Source: Haemonchus contortus
Taxonomy: Eukaryota; Nematoda; Chromadorea; Rhabditida; Trichostrongylidae
DNA: 64,000 bases
Direction: 5' to 3'
Assembly: GCA_000469685.2 (NCBI GenBank)
Contig: LS997565.1
Coordinates: 41,441,166 to 41,505,165, forward strand
Below are positions 1 through 9,557 of the stretch, piece after piece (within the stretch, counting starts at the first letter, position 1; the number at the start of each line of letters is the position of its first letter). The translations under genes were made by a program, and so were the position numbers. A model generated the notes under the pieces. The model had not been told where the DNA came from, searched no databases, and worked only from the letters and a program-made list of their open reading frames with translations.

Positions 1-1965
1 AGCCTTCAGAATCGGATGAATTACTGGAATTTCTTTCCAAATTTCAGTTGTCCAACTGAATTGGACATAATTCTTTTCATGGAGTTCAACTGGTTCCTTG
101 TTGAGCAAAAGATCTTTGGCGGCCATGTAGATCTGCTAATTTAGCTAAGGCAGATTTGATTTGAAAGACGTTTTGGGTTTTTCAATTTTGCTCTAGGGTG
201 ATTATATTCGCACCTATGATATCACGAGATTCCACAGGCCATAGGCGTAGATTTTTAGTACTACAATCAGAGTTGGGAGAAAAGAGCGTGGGTTGGGAAC
301 CCCGTACTCTACGGTTATTCGTAGCCGGTGGGTTTTATTCATAAACAACAACAAAATTCGAACACGGGCAGTTGTGAACTTGCAACTTTAGGGATTGGCC
401 TTGACAGAATCTTTTTCCGTAGTTCTCCAACACTATGTTCTTTTGCGCAAGTGTTGGAGTGTTCTGAGCGCTTCATCGTCCAAGACATTGTCATGACATA
501 CAGTGACAGTGATCAGGTGCTCTCAGGTAAAATTCACTTGCTTTGTGGTAAACGCCCACATTGATGCTCATCACCAAGGCTGGATATTTTCAAGCTCGTT
601 CTATTTTTCAAGCTTTGATTCATCAATGCGAAAATGGTGTTCGCGTGACCGTTCACCATCAACTGCTTCAATGAGAGCTCCACGCTGTGGTTCACCCTTT
701 TCGATGGTGCTTTTTATTATAAGCTTGTTATTTCGCACACATACCCACACTTACCCCGGCCCTAATGCTGTATAGGACCCGCCAGGAGAGGGATGTGAGA
801 CCAGAGGAAAAACATCATGAGAAAATTTTCGATTACTCACAGTTTTTATAATTCTGTGGTTTGTGGGATGTCTTCGCCTGCTGGTGTAACTGATGTTCTC
901 CTCTCGAAATTAATTTTGCTCGTTAATAGCCTCGCGATGGGCCCGTTTAATGTTGACTGCTGCTTTTAATTATTTGCTTTTTCCTCTCCTCCGTAAATGA
1001 GTTAGCTGTGAATCCGAGGATTCTATCGAGAAGCTTACGATGGGCAGATTCTTGATGATACAGATTTTTCATAGTTTCAGTATAACAAATGAACTTGGAA
1101 TATATGATGTATAATGTATAATTGGGTATCTTTGCAGTAAACTGCGATATTTGCCCTCTCTCCACGACAAAAACGAATCGCATTTATTGTTGGCAGGCTT
1201 TGAAAAAGAACTTTGTAGAGTTCTGTGAAGGGCTACATTCTCCTTCGAATAACTCCTTTCCAAACAATTTTCTAGAGGAAGGGACAATCTGGGAAGGTAC
1301 ATATGTATATCTGTCTTTACAACCTCACGCACTCGGAAAGCCTTCATATCAATGTGAAAATGGCTAGCGTAATCTTTCTCCTTGTTTCTCACGTTTCTGC
1401 TTCTCTGCTATCATGTTTTTGATTTATGGACTTATTTCCGCTTTGAGAGATCACTACCTCCGCTTCTGTAATGAATAAATTAATTTTCAGATACACAGCA
1501 AATGCTTGAGAAATTCGTTAGCTGTTGTTAATGCCATGTAGAGGACCGATTCCAATTAGCACGTGATGATAGCTGTTGCTCTACTTCTACTTACGAAATT
1601 TTCCGTCGAAGCGGTACATTGATTCTTTAGAATTGATACCTTTCAAGAAGTCGAAATTCTATTTTTTTTTATGGCTAAGGCAGAGCGCCGATAAGTAGTA
1701 CCACGGGTCTGGCATCTCCTCCACGAGCGGCGTGTCGCGTTCGCCGCACGCGATCGCGCGCTATGAAGGGAAAGACTTGAACTCCCAATGGAAGGACACA
1801 GAGAGTCGCCGCGGAACCACTGCCGCAGGCCGTGGGAATTCGGGAGAACTTCCGTTACCCGTAGTACTGGCAGCAGGCCATGTATAATCCCAGGTTGAAA
1901 TAGAGAAGTGCTCCTCGTTCAGACCGTTCAAAGTTTATCATCCTACATTATATAATTCGCTAAGT
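1..1965. other. no gene recognised
   Basis: I see no supported gene here. Several short open frames occur on both strands, without a convincing start, splice pattern or known domain. A GC-rich patch at about 1690-1850, with many CG dinucleotides, contrasts with the AT-rich surroundings. It is probably part of a repeat, because it leads straight into the microsatellite and satellite block that follow. Confidence 0.5.
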
Positions 1966-1983
1966 GTGTCTGTTGGTGTGTCG

Positions 1984-2024
1984 GTGTGTGTGTGTGTGTG
2001 TGTGTGTGTGTCGGTGTGTGTGTT
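1984..2024. repeat. GT microsatellite
   Basis: This is an almost pure GT dinucleotide run, broken by TCGG interruptions. It directly abuts the 145-bp tandem array and looks like its leading edge. Confidence 0.9.
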
Positions 2025-2031
2025 TGACCGG

Positions 2032-2480
2032 AAATTCATAACTCCTGTCCCCGTGGACCTAGAAAGCTCAAATTTGGTAGGAGTACGGGGGGCAGAAAGG
2101 GAATACTTATGGCAGGTGGCAGAATCGGACTCCGCCCACAGGAGGCGGGGCGTGCGCGATAGAAATTTTGGGCCGCAAACTCATAACTCCTGTTCCATTG
2201 GACCCAGAGCGTTCAAACTTGGTAAGAGTAAAGGAAACAGGATGGGAACACTTATGGCAGGTAGTAGGACTGGACTCCGCCTGCAAGGGGCGGGGCGTGT
2301 GCGATAGAAATTTTAGATAGCAAATTCATAACTCCTGTCCCAGTGGACCCAAAGCGTTCAAAATCGGTAGTAGTACAGGCGGCCGCTGGGAATACTTATG
2401 GCAGTTGGCAAGGTCGAACTCCGCCTACAGTGGGCGGGGCGTGCGCGTTAGAAATTTTAGGTTGCAAATTCATAACTCAT
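2032..2480. repeat. 145-bp tandem array, about 3 copies
   Basis: Units begin at about 2032, 2177, 2322 and 2466 with AAATTCATAACTCCTG or a close variant, so the period is 145 bp. There are three full units and a short fourth. Each unit carries ACTTATGGCAG in the middle and a GGCGGGGCGTG block near its end. The copies have diverged by point changes, with little length change. There is no convincing coding content. Confidence 0.9.
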
Positions 2481-3095
2481 AATAATAACATAATAACAAG
2501 CGAGCAAGCGTTGCAATCCCCCTCGCGTCAACACTGGAACCTTCTCAATGACGGCAATGTAGGATGCGTCGTGGTCGTAGGTACTCTGTGACAGGAACTG
2601 ATAACAACTGATAGGAACTGATAATGGGCCTCAGAGAGCAAACGGGTATTCATGATCAAATACTGACTCTTTAAAATGTTTCTTTCAATAAGACGGGTAA
2701 ATGCAGTAATAGCGACAAAGACATTTCTCCATAACGAAATGAGAATATTGTCCATTTCTTGCTATTGAACTACGACCGTTATGTAGTAAGCTTTGTGACA
2801 CAATGAAGTACCACGATTCCTTTTTGTTTTGTGACATATCATTTGTGACTAAACTCAACCGACCGCTAATGATTCGGGATTCCCAATTAATGAAAACTCT
2901 GTAGGGAAAATGTTCTATTGATAACGACATCTGTGATAGGTGTTACTATCCATTTATGGGTACCATTCAAGACATTGGCTTTCAATCAGTTAAGCCATCA
3001 ATGTGACACAATGTCGAGATGGAGAGCAATGAATCGAGACTTCTAATTGGTAAACAATCAATTATAATACAGAAAAATCGCTCCCAATTCGGAGG

Positions 3096-3135
3096 TAATG
3101 CTGGGAGTGTAGAGCTAATGCTGGGAGTGTAGAGC
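3096..3135. repeat. exact 20-bp tandem duplication
   Basis: The 20-mer starting TAATGCTGGGAGTG occurs twice in a row without a mismatch (3096-3115 and 3116-3135), which suggests a recent slippage duplication. Two GC-rich hairpins follow: GCCCGGC-GAA-GCCGGGC at about 3173-3189, and a similar GGC/GCC pairing at about 3210-3230. Confidence 0.85.
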
Positions 3136-3232
3136 TTTCAAGGAAAAGCAATTTCTCACAAAAAGGAGGAGCGCCCGGCGAAGCCGGGCGACATCATAAG
3201 AAGGAGGGAAGCCTGGCGTTAGCCGGGCGGCC

Positions 3233-3549
3233 CGACTGGTAAAGGATAAAGGATAAAGTTTTTGGCGTTAATCAGTCCCGTCTGAGGGATGCGCCTCTGC
3301 ACTCGACTTCCATTCAGAATCGTAGTGGCGTACTGAGCGCTTATGTGGCCTATACAATGACTTGCGGTGGCCAGCCGATGTACAAGTCAGTGCTTTTATC
3401 CTCTCAGACGAGTCTGGTACCAATTCACCGACTCTGGAGGGATGAAGGCTTGGTCGGCCTAGGCGGGCATCGATTCGGGATTCGCACCCCTGACCGTGTG
3501 TGTGATATAGTGCGCCACTTGCCAATACACCACCTCCGCCCTAAAGTTT
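3233..3549 (-). mobile_element. tRNA-derived SINE, near full length
   Basis: On the minus strand the element opens with a tRNA-like head at about 3549-3470. An A-box-like TGGCAAGTGG is followed about 35 bases on by a B-box-like GGGTGCGAATCCC, as in an RNA polymerase III promoter. A roughly 200-bp body follows, and the element ends in a short GGATAAA-type repeat tail near 3233. Partial copies lie at 9366-9482, 22186-22374 and about 39530-39715. Calling it a SINE is an inference from the boxes, the tail and the copy number. I do not know a family name. Confidence 0.7.
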
Positions 3550-4046
3550 ATAATATGGATATTAAATAGTGTCGTGATTCATTTTGGGCGATACATCGCC
3601 GACTTGAGTGGTTCAATTTGATAAGTTATTCCTCTCTGTGAGCATGGGTTCATTCAAGGGCTATTGATTTCGTTCTGGATAGACTAGAACAATCAATTAT
3701 GCAATGCCAACCACGCACTGGTCTGGTCAAGCTTTTGCACTATTCAGAGAAATTTGGTGGGAAACGAATGGGCGGCGCATACCAGATTGGATTCATTGAT
3801 CATCGAGTGTAGTGTCCCTTGCTCTGAGCTCATTTTAACGACTCATTCGAAAAAAGTCAAAAGCTAACTAAAACCGTAACTTCACGTATCCTCCATGTAA
3901 CGTGGTGTGCCCTCAACTTTGAAATCCTTCCTACATCAGCAAAGATACAGTTCACTTGGACCGAGTTGAAGAGCTACAGAAGTCACAAACTATCTAGGCG
4001 AAACTAGTTTTCAGGAACTTTTTATTTGATAAATTTAGCGATGTAA

Positions 4047-4599
4047 TCACCACTGAGTGCAAATACCACATGTCTTGGAGCAGTACGTCTCCGCGATGTT
4101 GTAGAAGTCCGGCTGGGTGCACATTCCTGAATGTTTTGGGCCCAAGCAGAACTGTTCACCTCCAGCGTCATAACATGGCTGAAAGAATCAGTACTAGAAA
4201 CTATGTTCATGAACACGGGAGCGATCATCTCTGCTAGATTGCGCCATGCTTTTGACTTCCGTATAGCACTCCACTGAATTCCGTCTTGAAAGAATATAAA
4301 GGAAATAAGGTCAATAATGTAAGTGTGTGATTGAACTAAATGATGACTTGTGCTGAAAATCCCAGTACTTTATCCTTTATCTACTAGACATACTCTCCAC
4401 ATAGATAAAAAACCAGTTAGTTTTTGTGTCATTGGTCGTGGATTTGACCATGACCGACATTAAGGTACCAGGATAACATTTTTTGCCCACCGCTCTCCTC
4501 GGGCAACAGAAATGTGTGAAGGAGGTAACTTACGAAAGTTGCTGATTCAGTTGTGAAGGCGTTGAGGAGGAAAAGAGCACAGACGATGTAGAAGAACAT
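4047..4599 (-). CDS. secreted single-ShKT-domain peptide, copy 1
   Basis: This is a two-exon gene. Exon 1 (4599-4534) encodes a 22-residue start, MFFYIVCALFLLNAFTTE and four more residues, typical of a signal peptide. The intron (4533-4179) has a GTAAGT donor and a TTTCAG acceptor in phase 0. Exon 2 (4178-4047) encodes 43 residues with six cysteines in the ShKT order, opening PCYD, ending SKTCGIC and then TQW. The mature product is therefore one ShKT module and nothing else. The Lys-Tyr channel-blocking dyad known from anemone ShK is not present before the fourth cysteine, so potassium-channel block cannot be assumed. A TATA box lies 42 bp upstream and AATAAA overlaps 4021-4026 on the minus strand. 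Single-ShKT secreted peptides are known in parasitic nematodes. The target here is unknown. Confidence 0.88.
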
Positions 4600-4640
4600 A
4601 TTGACCTCTGCTGATTTGATGATGAACAGTTGACGGTGAC

Positions 4641-4650
4641 TCTATTTATA
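4641..4650 (-). promoter_or_regulatory. TATA box of ShKT copy 1
   Basis: TATAAATAGA on the minus strand lies 42 bp before the ATG. Copies 3 and 4 have TATAAATAAG at exactly the same distance. Confidence 0.7.
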
Positions 4651-4671
4651 CTGAAGTAGCCTCAAATCGAG

Positions 4672-4685
4672 AACAATGCCATTGT
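4672..4685 (-). promoter_or_regulatory. palindromic promoter block, copy 1
   Basis: AACAATGCCATTGT is a near-perfect inverted repeat about 22 bp beyond the TATA box. The same block is a perfect 15-bp palindrome in copies 3 and 4 and is destroyed in the pseudogene copy. It may be a transcription-factor site, but that is inference. Confidence 0.5.
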
Positions 4686-4969
4686 GACGGAAATGGCAGG
4701 TGTGTTGGCAATCAAATGTGTGGGTGAAAATCTCCACAAACACTGATTTTTTCCTACTGCCTTCTTTCTTGGGCTTACCATTAGTTGGAAAGTGCTGGTA
4801 TTGATCAAAAAATCTTGACAGAAATGGACTCTCTGTTAGCTTGAGCTGGATTTGACCTGAGGTTTTACCTCCGAATCATAGGAATGTACTTAAGAGTTTA
4901 ATGTTTTCCAGATTCGTCTCCGTTGTGGCAACTATTCAGCCCCGGCCACAGTATCACCAGAACTACGAT

Positions 4970-5217
4970 TTAACTCTGGCATTCTTGTGACTTGGGATCT
5001 TCTCTCTTCAGATCCTGTTTGTTCTGATCCCTCCAGAGTTCCACGCTTCTCACAACTTCGACTTCATGACGTTTCGCTAATAGCCGCCTGTGAAAGTTGT
5101 CCGCAGTGAGTTAATGATGTTTTTTTTTGAACGAGGGGGAAAAATTACGAAAAAATTATGATCTAACTTAGCTTACCTTGCGTTTGCAAAAATTGGGTGC
5201 GTACGGTCGCGTTGCAT
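4970..5217 (-). CDS. possible 52-residue two-exon protein
   Basis: A possible small gene lies upstream of ShKT copy 1 on the same strand. The first exon is 5217-5177 (ATG to a CAAG|GTAAGC donor). The second is 5087-4970, after a TTTCACAG acceptor. The phases agree (2 into 1) and give 52 codons rich in Arg, Lys and Glu, with HEVEVVRSVELWRDQNKQ in the middle. The duplicate at about 16576-16725 keeps this frame, reading HGVEVVRNVEDWTDQNKQ, which suggests past selection on protein sequence. The duplicate has lost the first-exon ATG. I do not recognise the family and see no signal peptide or membrane segment. It could instead be conserved non-coding DNA of the shared intergenic region. Confidence 0.3.
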
Positions 5218-5466
5218 CTTTCGAGGCCGCTTCGGCTCACATCAGTGAATTTATTTAGATGCTTTACATATTTGATTTTTGCATTATTTAAAGGTATAGC
5301 GCTGCTCTACTTATCAGAGTAGCTTCAGAAAGCAGATAACCTTCTTAGGCTGTAACTCGGTCGCCTGTCATTGAATGACAAAATTCATTTTTGATGGGAA
5401 AGTTCTGCTTGATAAATGAATAATTTTAGCTTTTCTCCGCATTTAAGGTGTACTCTTCGCCTACCA

Positions 5467-5742
5467 ATGCGCTACGAGTGGCCATTAGGTTCGTCGATCA
5501 ACACGATCTACATTGTCGCTCGTCAACCACCATACAACCGTATTCATACCGATATGGACATTCGTTACGTGATCGTCGAAAAGATGCCTCCGTCATTAAG
5601 AAATTGTGAGATTGTTGTTAGAGAGGTTAAGAAACTCGATCAGCTCCTCACATTTACCAATGCCGTCCTTTTCTTTGGAGTGTTCACCGCGGTGGTGTTT
5701 TGCACCTGTTTGGCGCGATGGGTATGTGCTAAAATTTACTGA
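5467..5742 (+). CDS. hypothetical exon with C-terminal membrane segment
   Basis: The open frame runs from MRYEWPLGSS at 5467 to a TGA at 5740. It has balanced, gene-like codon use and one hydrophobic stretch near the C terminus (LLTFTNAVLFFGVFTAVVFC). A TTTAAG acceptor-like site at about 5448 would extend the frame upstream, and a possible GTATGT donor sits at about 5721. It could be a single small gene of about 91 residues or an exon of a degraded gene. I do not recognise the family. There is no match in unit 2, so it is not part of the ancestral duplicated block. Confidence 0.3.
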   Translation: MRYEWPLGSSINTIYIVARQPPYNRIHTDMDIRYVIVEKMPPSLRNCEIVVREVKKLDQLLTFTNAVLFFGVFTAVVFCTCLARWVCAKIY

Positions 5743-7816
5743 AGAGGAGTTTTTGAAGTGAAAGATTCCAGCAGAAGGCTAGTAAGCCTTAGATTCATCT
5801 ATTCCGATAATAGCAAATCTCGTTCTTTTCTCCTTTCCCTGCACACGATTTTTGATATCTTATCTTTTAACCACTAATTATCAATTCTTATCATCAAATA
5901 TCACAAGAAAAAGTTCAGTGCCTTAACATATCATCATGATCTCCTTTCCTACATATGTTCAGATAAATAAGAATTGAAATAAATATTTTACTATTCCGCA
6001 TACAACACCTCGTAAAGAAGTGGAAAGTTGTTGATCGATTCCGACAGGGGATACGCCACGCATTCAACGCGCACTGAGAATCGCACTTATATGCTTCGTG
6101 TGAAAAATGCTCACATAAACGAATGGTTAATCAAAAACTATTCAAGAGTTCACTTGGTGTGGTCCTAGGTCATATCGGTTTTTTCCCCAGATCAGGTGTG
6201 CAGAAATGTAGCCCCTCAGCGATGTTCCGTTTTTATTCAATTGATGTGATTTTGCGAAAAATGAATAAGTAGGAACCCTTGATTGCACATCATACTTGGA
6301 AAGGTTGGTTGAAAAAAATCTAATGAAAAAAATCGCATAAATTATGGAAGAAATCAAGTTAATCAAAGCTGAAATGGAGAATGCTGAATAAAAATGTTTC
6401 CTACCAAAAAGTCAAGTTGTGCTCCCTATTGAAATATATTTATGCCTGGTGTCACTGTCAACAGCGATTACTAGTGTATACTATGAATTCAGCGTTGTTT
6501 TGGTCATGACTGAATGTAATTCTTCCTTCTTCTTGTTCATTTGTGTGTGATTCCTAGGCCTCAACTGATTAATCTGGCGCAGTAATTGTTTAGCCACATT
6601 GGAGGCATTCATGCATTTTTGATGTACTTCGGAGCAAACATCTGTTGCGACGAGTCGTAACGGAGTATGTAGTTTCATGAAACATCTGATAAGTCATGCT
6701 AGTTACGAGTTTGGTTTTTTGAGTCGCTGGGATTGCGCCGCTTATCTGCCCTTCAGGCAGAATCTTATTGGCTTTGTAACTTGTATGTGACTCACACACT
6801 GGATTGTAGAAATCTTCTTCCATGTGCTAGTCGATTTCTGATTTCTCAAAAAATAACACCTTCTAGAAAGGTAAAAAGTATCGATTAGAATTCCGTCAGC
6901 CTCCTTTCCCTCAGGTCACTCATTTCTGGTCAACTTAATGTTGTAAATATTTGCACATACACAATCTTAACAAAAGGATGAATCCAGGAATTCAGTGAAA
7001 AGGATAGTGACTCGACACAAGCGATCACCAAGAAAATAACCAGTTCTCAAAGTCACATTAGCCTGAACAGAACACGATATGAACATCTACCAATTTTCAT
7101 GAATCTGATTTCACCATCAGAACAGCACAGTTCACTGCTGACATCACCTCGGACCCTTCATCTATGACAGTACTGAAAAAAGTCATCGAAAGTTCTTTAT
7201 TTCACAAAACGGCTTTTACACTCCTAGATGCCACAAGAACCAGAGGGCTAAGAAACTAGCTGTTCCAGAAGGACAAAGTTCGATTTCTAGTCACTCCATA
7301 GAGCTGAGAAATAAATGGTTACAAACATCATTACGGCAAGAATCTGAATATGCATGAATGATATGAATTGGATATGAACGAACTATGCATTTCCTTTTTT
7401 TTCAATGTAACTTCATCGAAGTACTGCTTGGGCAAGATCAGCTGAACTCTGAAACATATTGAATCAATACTTAATCATCTAATCACTACAATCTTTCCTG
7501 AACTATCATTTCGAAGCGAAGAAAATTTCTTGACGTTAACCAACCCGTTTTCCACAACTTACACCGTCATTGGCGTCGAACGAGGCTTATACACTAGACC
7601 GAGGAAAGGGGTCACTGGGAAATCTGGAAGCCCTTAGCCTTAGATAGATTGGTTGTGCAGCTCAATCAGATCCTACAGACCCTTGGGACTCGAATATGTT
7701 TGTGAAGCCGCACTAGCTACCTAAGCCACTTCATTGAATACTCATTTTAATCGAGCCACTTTTACGCCCGAGTTGATTGCGTGATTGTGTAGAGAGAAAA
7801 AAAGAAAGAACCTTTG
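5743..7816. other. no gene recognised
   Basis: The sequence is AT-rich with only short frames on both strands. No domain, splice-consistent chain or repeat structure stands out. It lies inside the 7-kb expansion that separates the two halves of duplication unit 1. Confidence 0.5.
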
Positions 7817-7818
7817 TA

Positions 7819-8381
7819 ATAGGTTGATGCATAATCATAGCGGATTTTTTCACGGCTTCTTTTCTCTCTCTAAAATTAATCTTTTTGATTCGGGATTTTT
7901 GTAGAAATAATCATCTCGCTTTCCTTAACAGAAATATGTCCAGAGGTCATCTTCATATACGCCACGTTATGATCTATTACTTCGAGAAATGATGGGAGGC
8001 GGCGCACTCATAACCTGATCTCAGCGAACTTCTCAGCGATGGAAGAGTCAACCAAAGCCGAATAAAGAATGGAATTTGCTTCTACGTTCGCCCTATTCAC
8101 CAATAGACACTCCCGCGGGTTATCACGTCAACCGTCCTTTGAAACGAACATAACTTTCGACGAAATGGATGACCTGCTGGCTGACGACAAGGCGTGGATC
8201 GCCTCTAAGAAATGAAACTTTATCGCTTGTGGGATCCGACTGCCAAGCAAATGGGAAGCAATGTTTTACGCAGATGGTGGACATGTTCCGGAGTAATTAT
8301 TTGAGCATATCTTTGCTTTCTATCGTTTCTTCAAATAAAATTTGTCGAAAAAAAATCCGCAATAATTATGCATCAACCTAA
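7819..8381 (+). mobile_element. mariner relic, internally deleted
   Basis: The ends are terminal inverted repeats of about 30 bp (left AGGTTGATGCATAATCATAG, right its near complement), each flanked by TA (7817-7818 and 8382-8383). Near 8210-8285 the plus strand still encodes a mariner-type transposase C terminus, with GIRLPSKWE followed by YADG. At 563 bp it lacks most of the transposase and has premature stops, so it cannot move by itself. Confidence 0.75.
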
Positions 8382-9365
8382 TAATAATCTAATGCAGGAC
8401 TCGGGTGCTTACTTCAGACCCGTCCGCGTAAGCGTTGGTCTTCCGTAGGATGCCCATACGAGATCGTGTCCTTCTGAGTAAGCTCGGACAACTGCGCTTC
8501 CTACTGACTGCGTTATGAGTTTGCTTCCTCTTGCCTGAACAGATTGAAGATAGTCGTCTGCATGGTCTTGAGGACCTACATAGTAGGTTGAAAGTATGTT
8601 AGGCCAAAAGGGATGAGCTGAGTATTTCTGTTCGGATTCAAACTAACCTTCTGTTAGCCTCCTGCATGGGAGCGAACTTCCCTCTTCAATGAGCCGGTGA
8701 TACCTGGTGGAGAGGTAGGCGAAAATACATGACAGCCATGCGTCTCCCATAAACTGTAATATCAATTCCTTAGAGATACTACAGAAAGAGGAAAAATATT
8801 CAGGGAGATGCTTCTAAAAGGGGAGAAATTGAGTGAATAATTCTATGAAAGTGCTGAGTTTAGCTGTAAATCACCACAATTCGAACCAAATCTGCTTAAT
8901 AAACCAGTGCCTATGTCAGTTGGCCATTTCCCCCTGCATGATGCAGGGTTGGATACTAGTTCAGATTGATACAAAGAACCTTCAAACACGTTATACTCCT
9001 TGAAACTCGAAATACCGTGACCAGGCTACTCTGAACGAAGCGAATGATTGCTTCGACGATTATATTTGTCATAAAGTCATGAATGAACATCTAGTAAGAA
9101 TTAAAATGAGACACGTTCTTTACTAATACGAGTTGTAGAGGGGAAAGTCACTCCTTGAAGTGAGATGTGCCCAAATAAGTCGTGAGCAACTGACTTCTTA
9201 TACTATGCATGGATTTGGAAGTGCTGGACACTGCTGAAGCCAGTCGCCTTCGTGATGAATGTGAGGCTAGCGGAGTAGGAACAAATGGCTCAATCGCATG
9301 GCTACAATGCATCCAGTTTTCTATTTTACTAGAGCAAGTACTTGGTCGTTTCGAACGAATATGGA
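8382..9365. other. no gene recognised
   Basis: There is no supported gene. A short plus-strand open frame begins near 9209 and runs into the SINE fragment, but it has no known domain. Confidence 0.5.
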
Positions 9366-9482
9366 CAGTGGGACACTTCCATTCAAAAATGTCGGCGGCC
9401 TATACAGTGACTTGCGATAGCCAGCCAATAGGCACGTCAGTGCTTCCACCCTCCCAAATCAGTTTGATACCAATTAATCAAT
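9366..9482 (-). mobile_element. SINE fragment (body only)
   Basis: This matches the body of the SINE at 3233-3549. Shared blocks include CCTATACAGTGACTTGCG and AGTCAGTGCTT variants. The tRNA-like head is missing. Confidence 0.6.
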
Positions 9483-9557
9483 AACAATAATAACCAATTC
9501 CAACAATTCAAGATACCATTATAGATAGATTTAGGTTTTTTTTAGATAGAGATAGGT

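Larger units (their letters stand above)
4020..5330. repeat. segmental duplication, unit 1 left half
   Basis: The stretch aligns by eye with 15540-16960: ShKT gene, promoter, the 52-residue frame, and a shared block around TATAGCGC. Homology stops near 5330 and resumes at about 12385 for the right half of the unit. The intervening 7 kb is absent from unit 2. Confidence 0.7.

Noticed and set aside
328..775. Overlapping frames on both strands near the left edge
   Set aside because: Several frames are open at once, none has a known domain or splice chain, and the region may be cut by the window edge.
1122..1305. Plus-strand frame with NCDICPLS and FCEGLH after a TTTGCAG acceptor
   Set aside because: The CxxC spacing hints at a saposin-like exon, but the later cysteines do not fit and no partner exons were found.
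3268..3569. Open frames over the SINE, with similar peptides at 9209-9484 and 22076-22573
   Set aside because: The peptide similarity reflects the shared SINE body, which has a polymerase III type head and no coding role.
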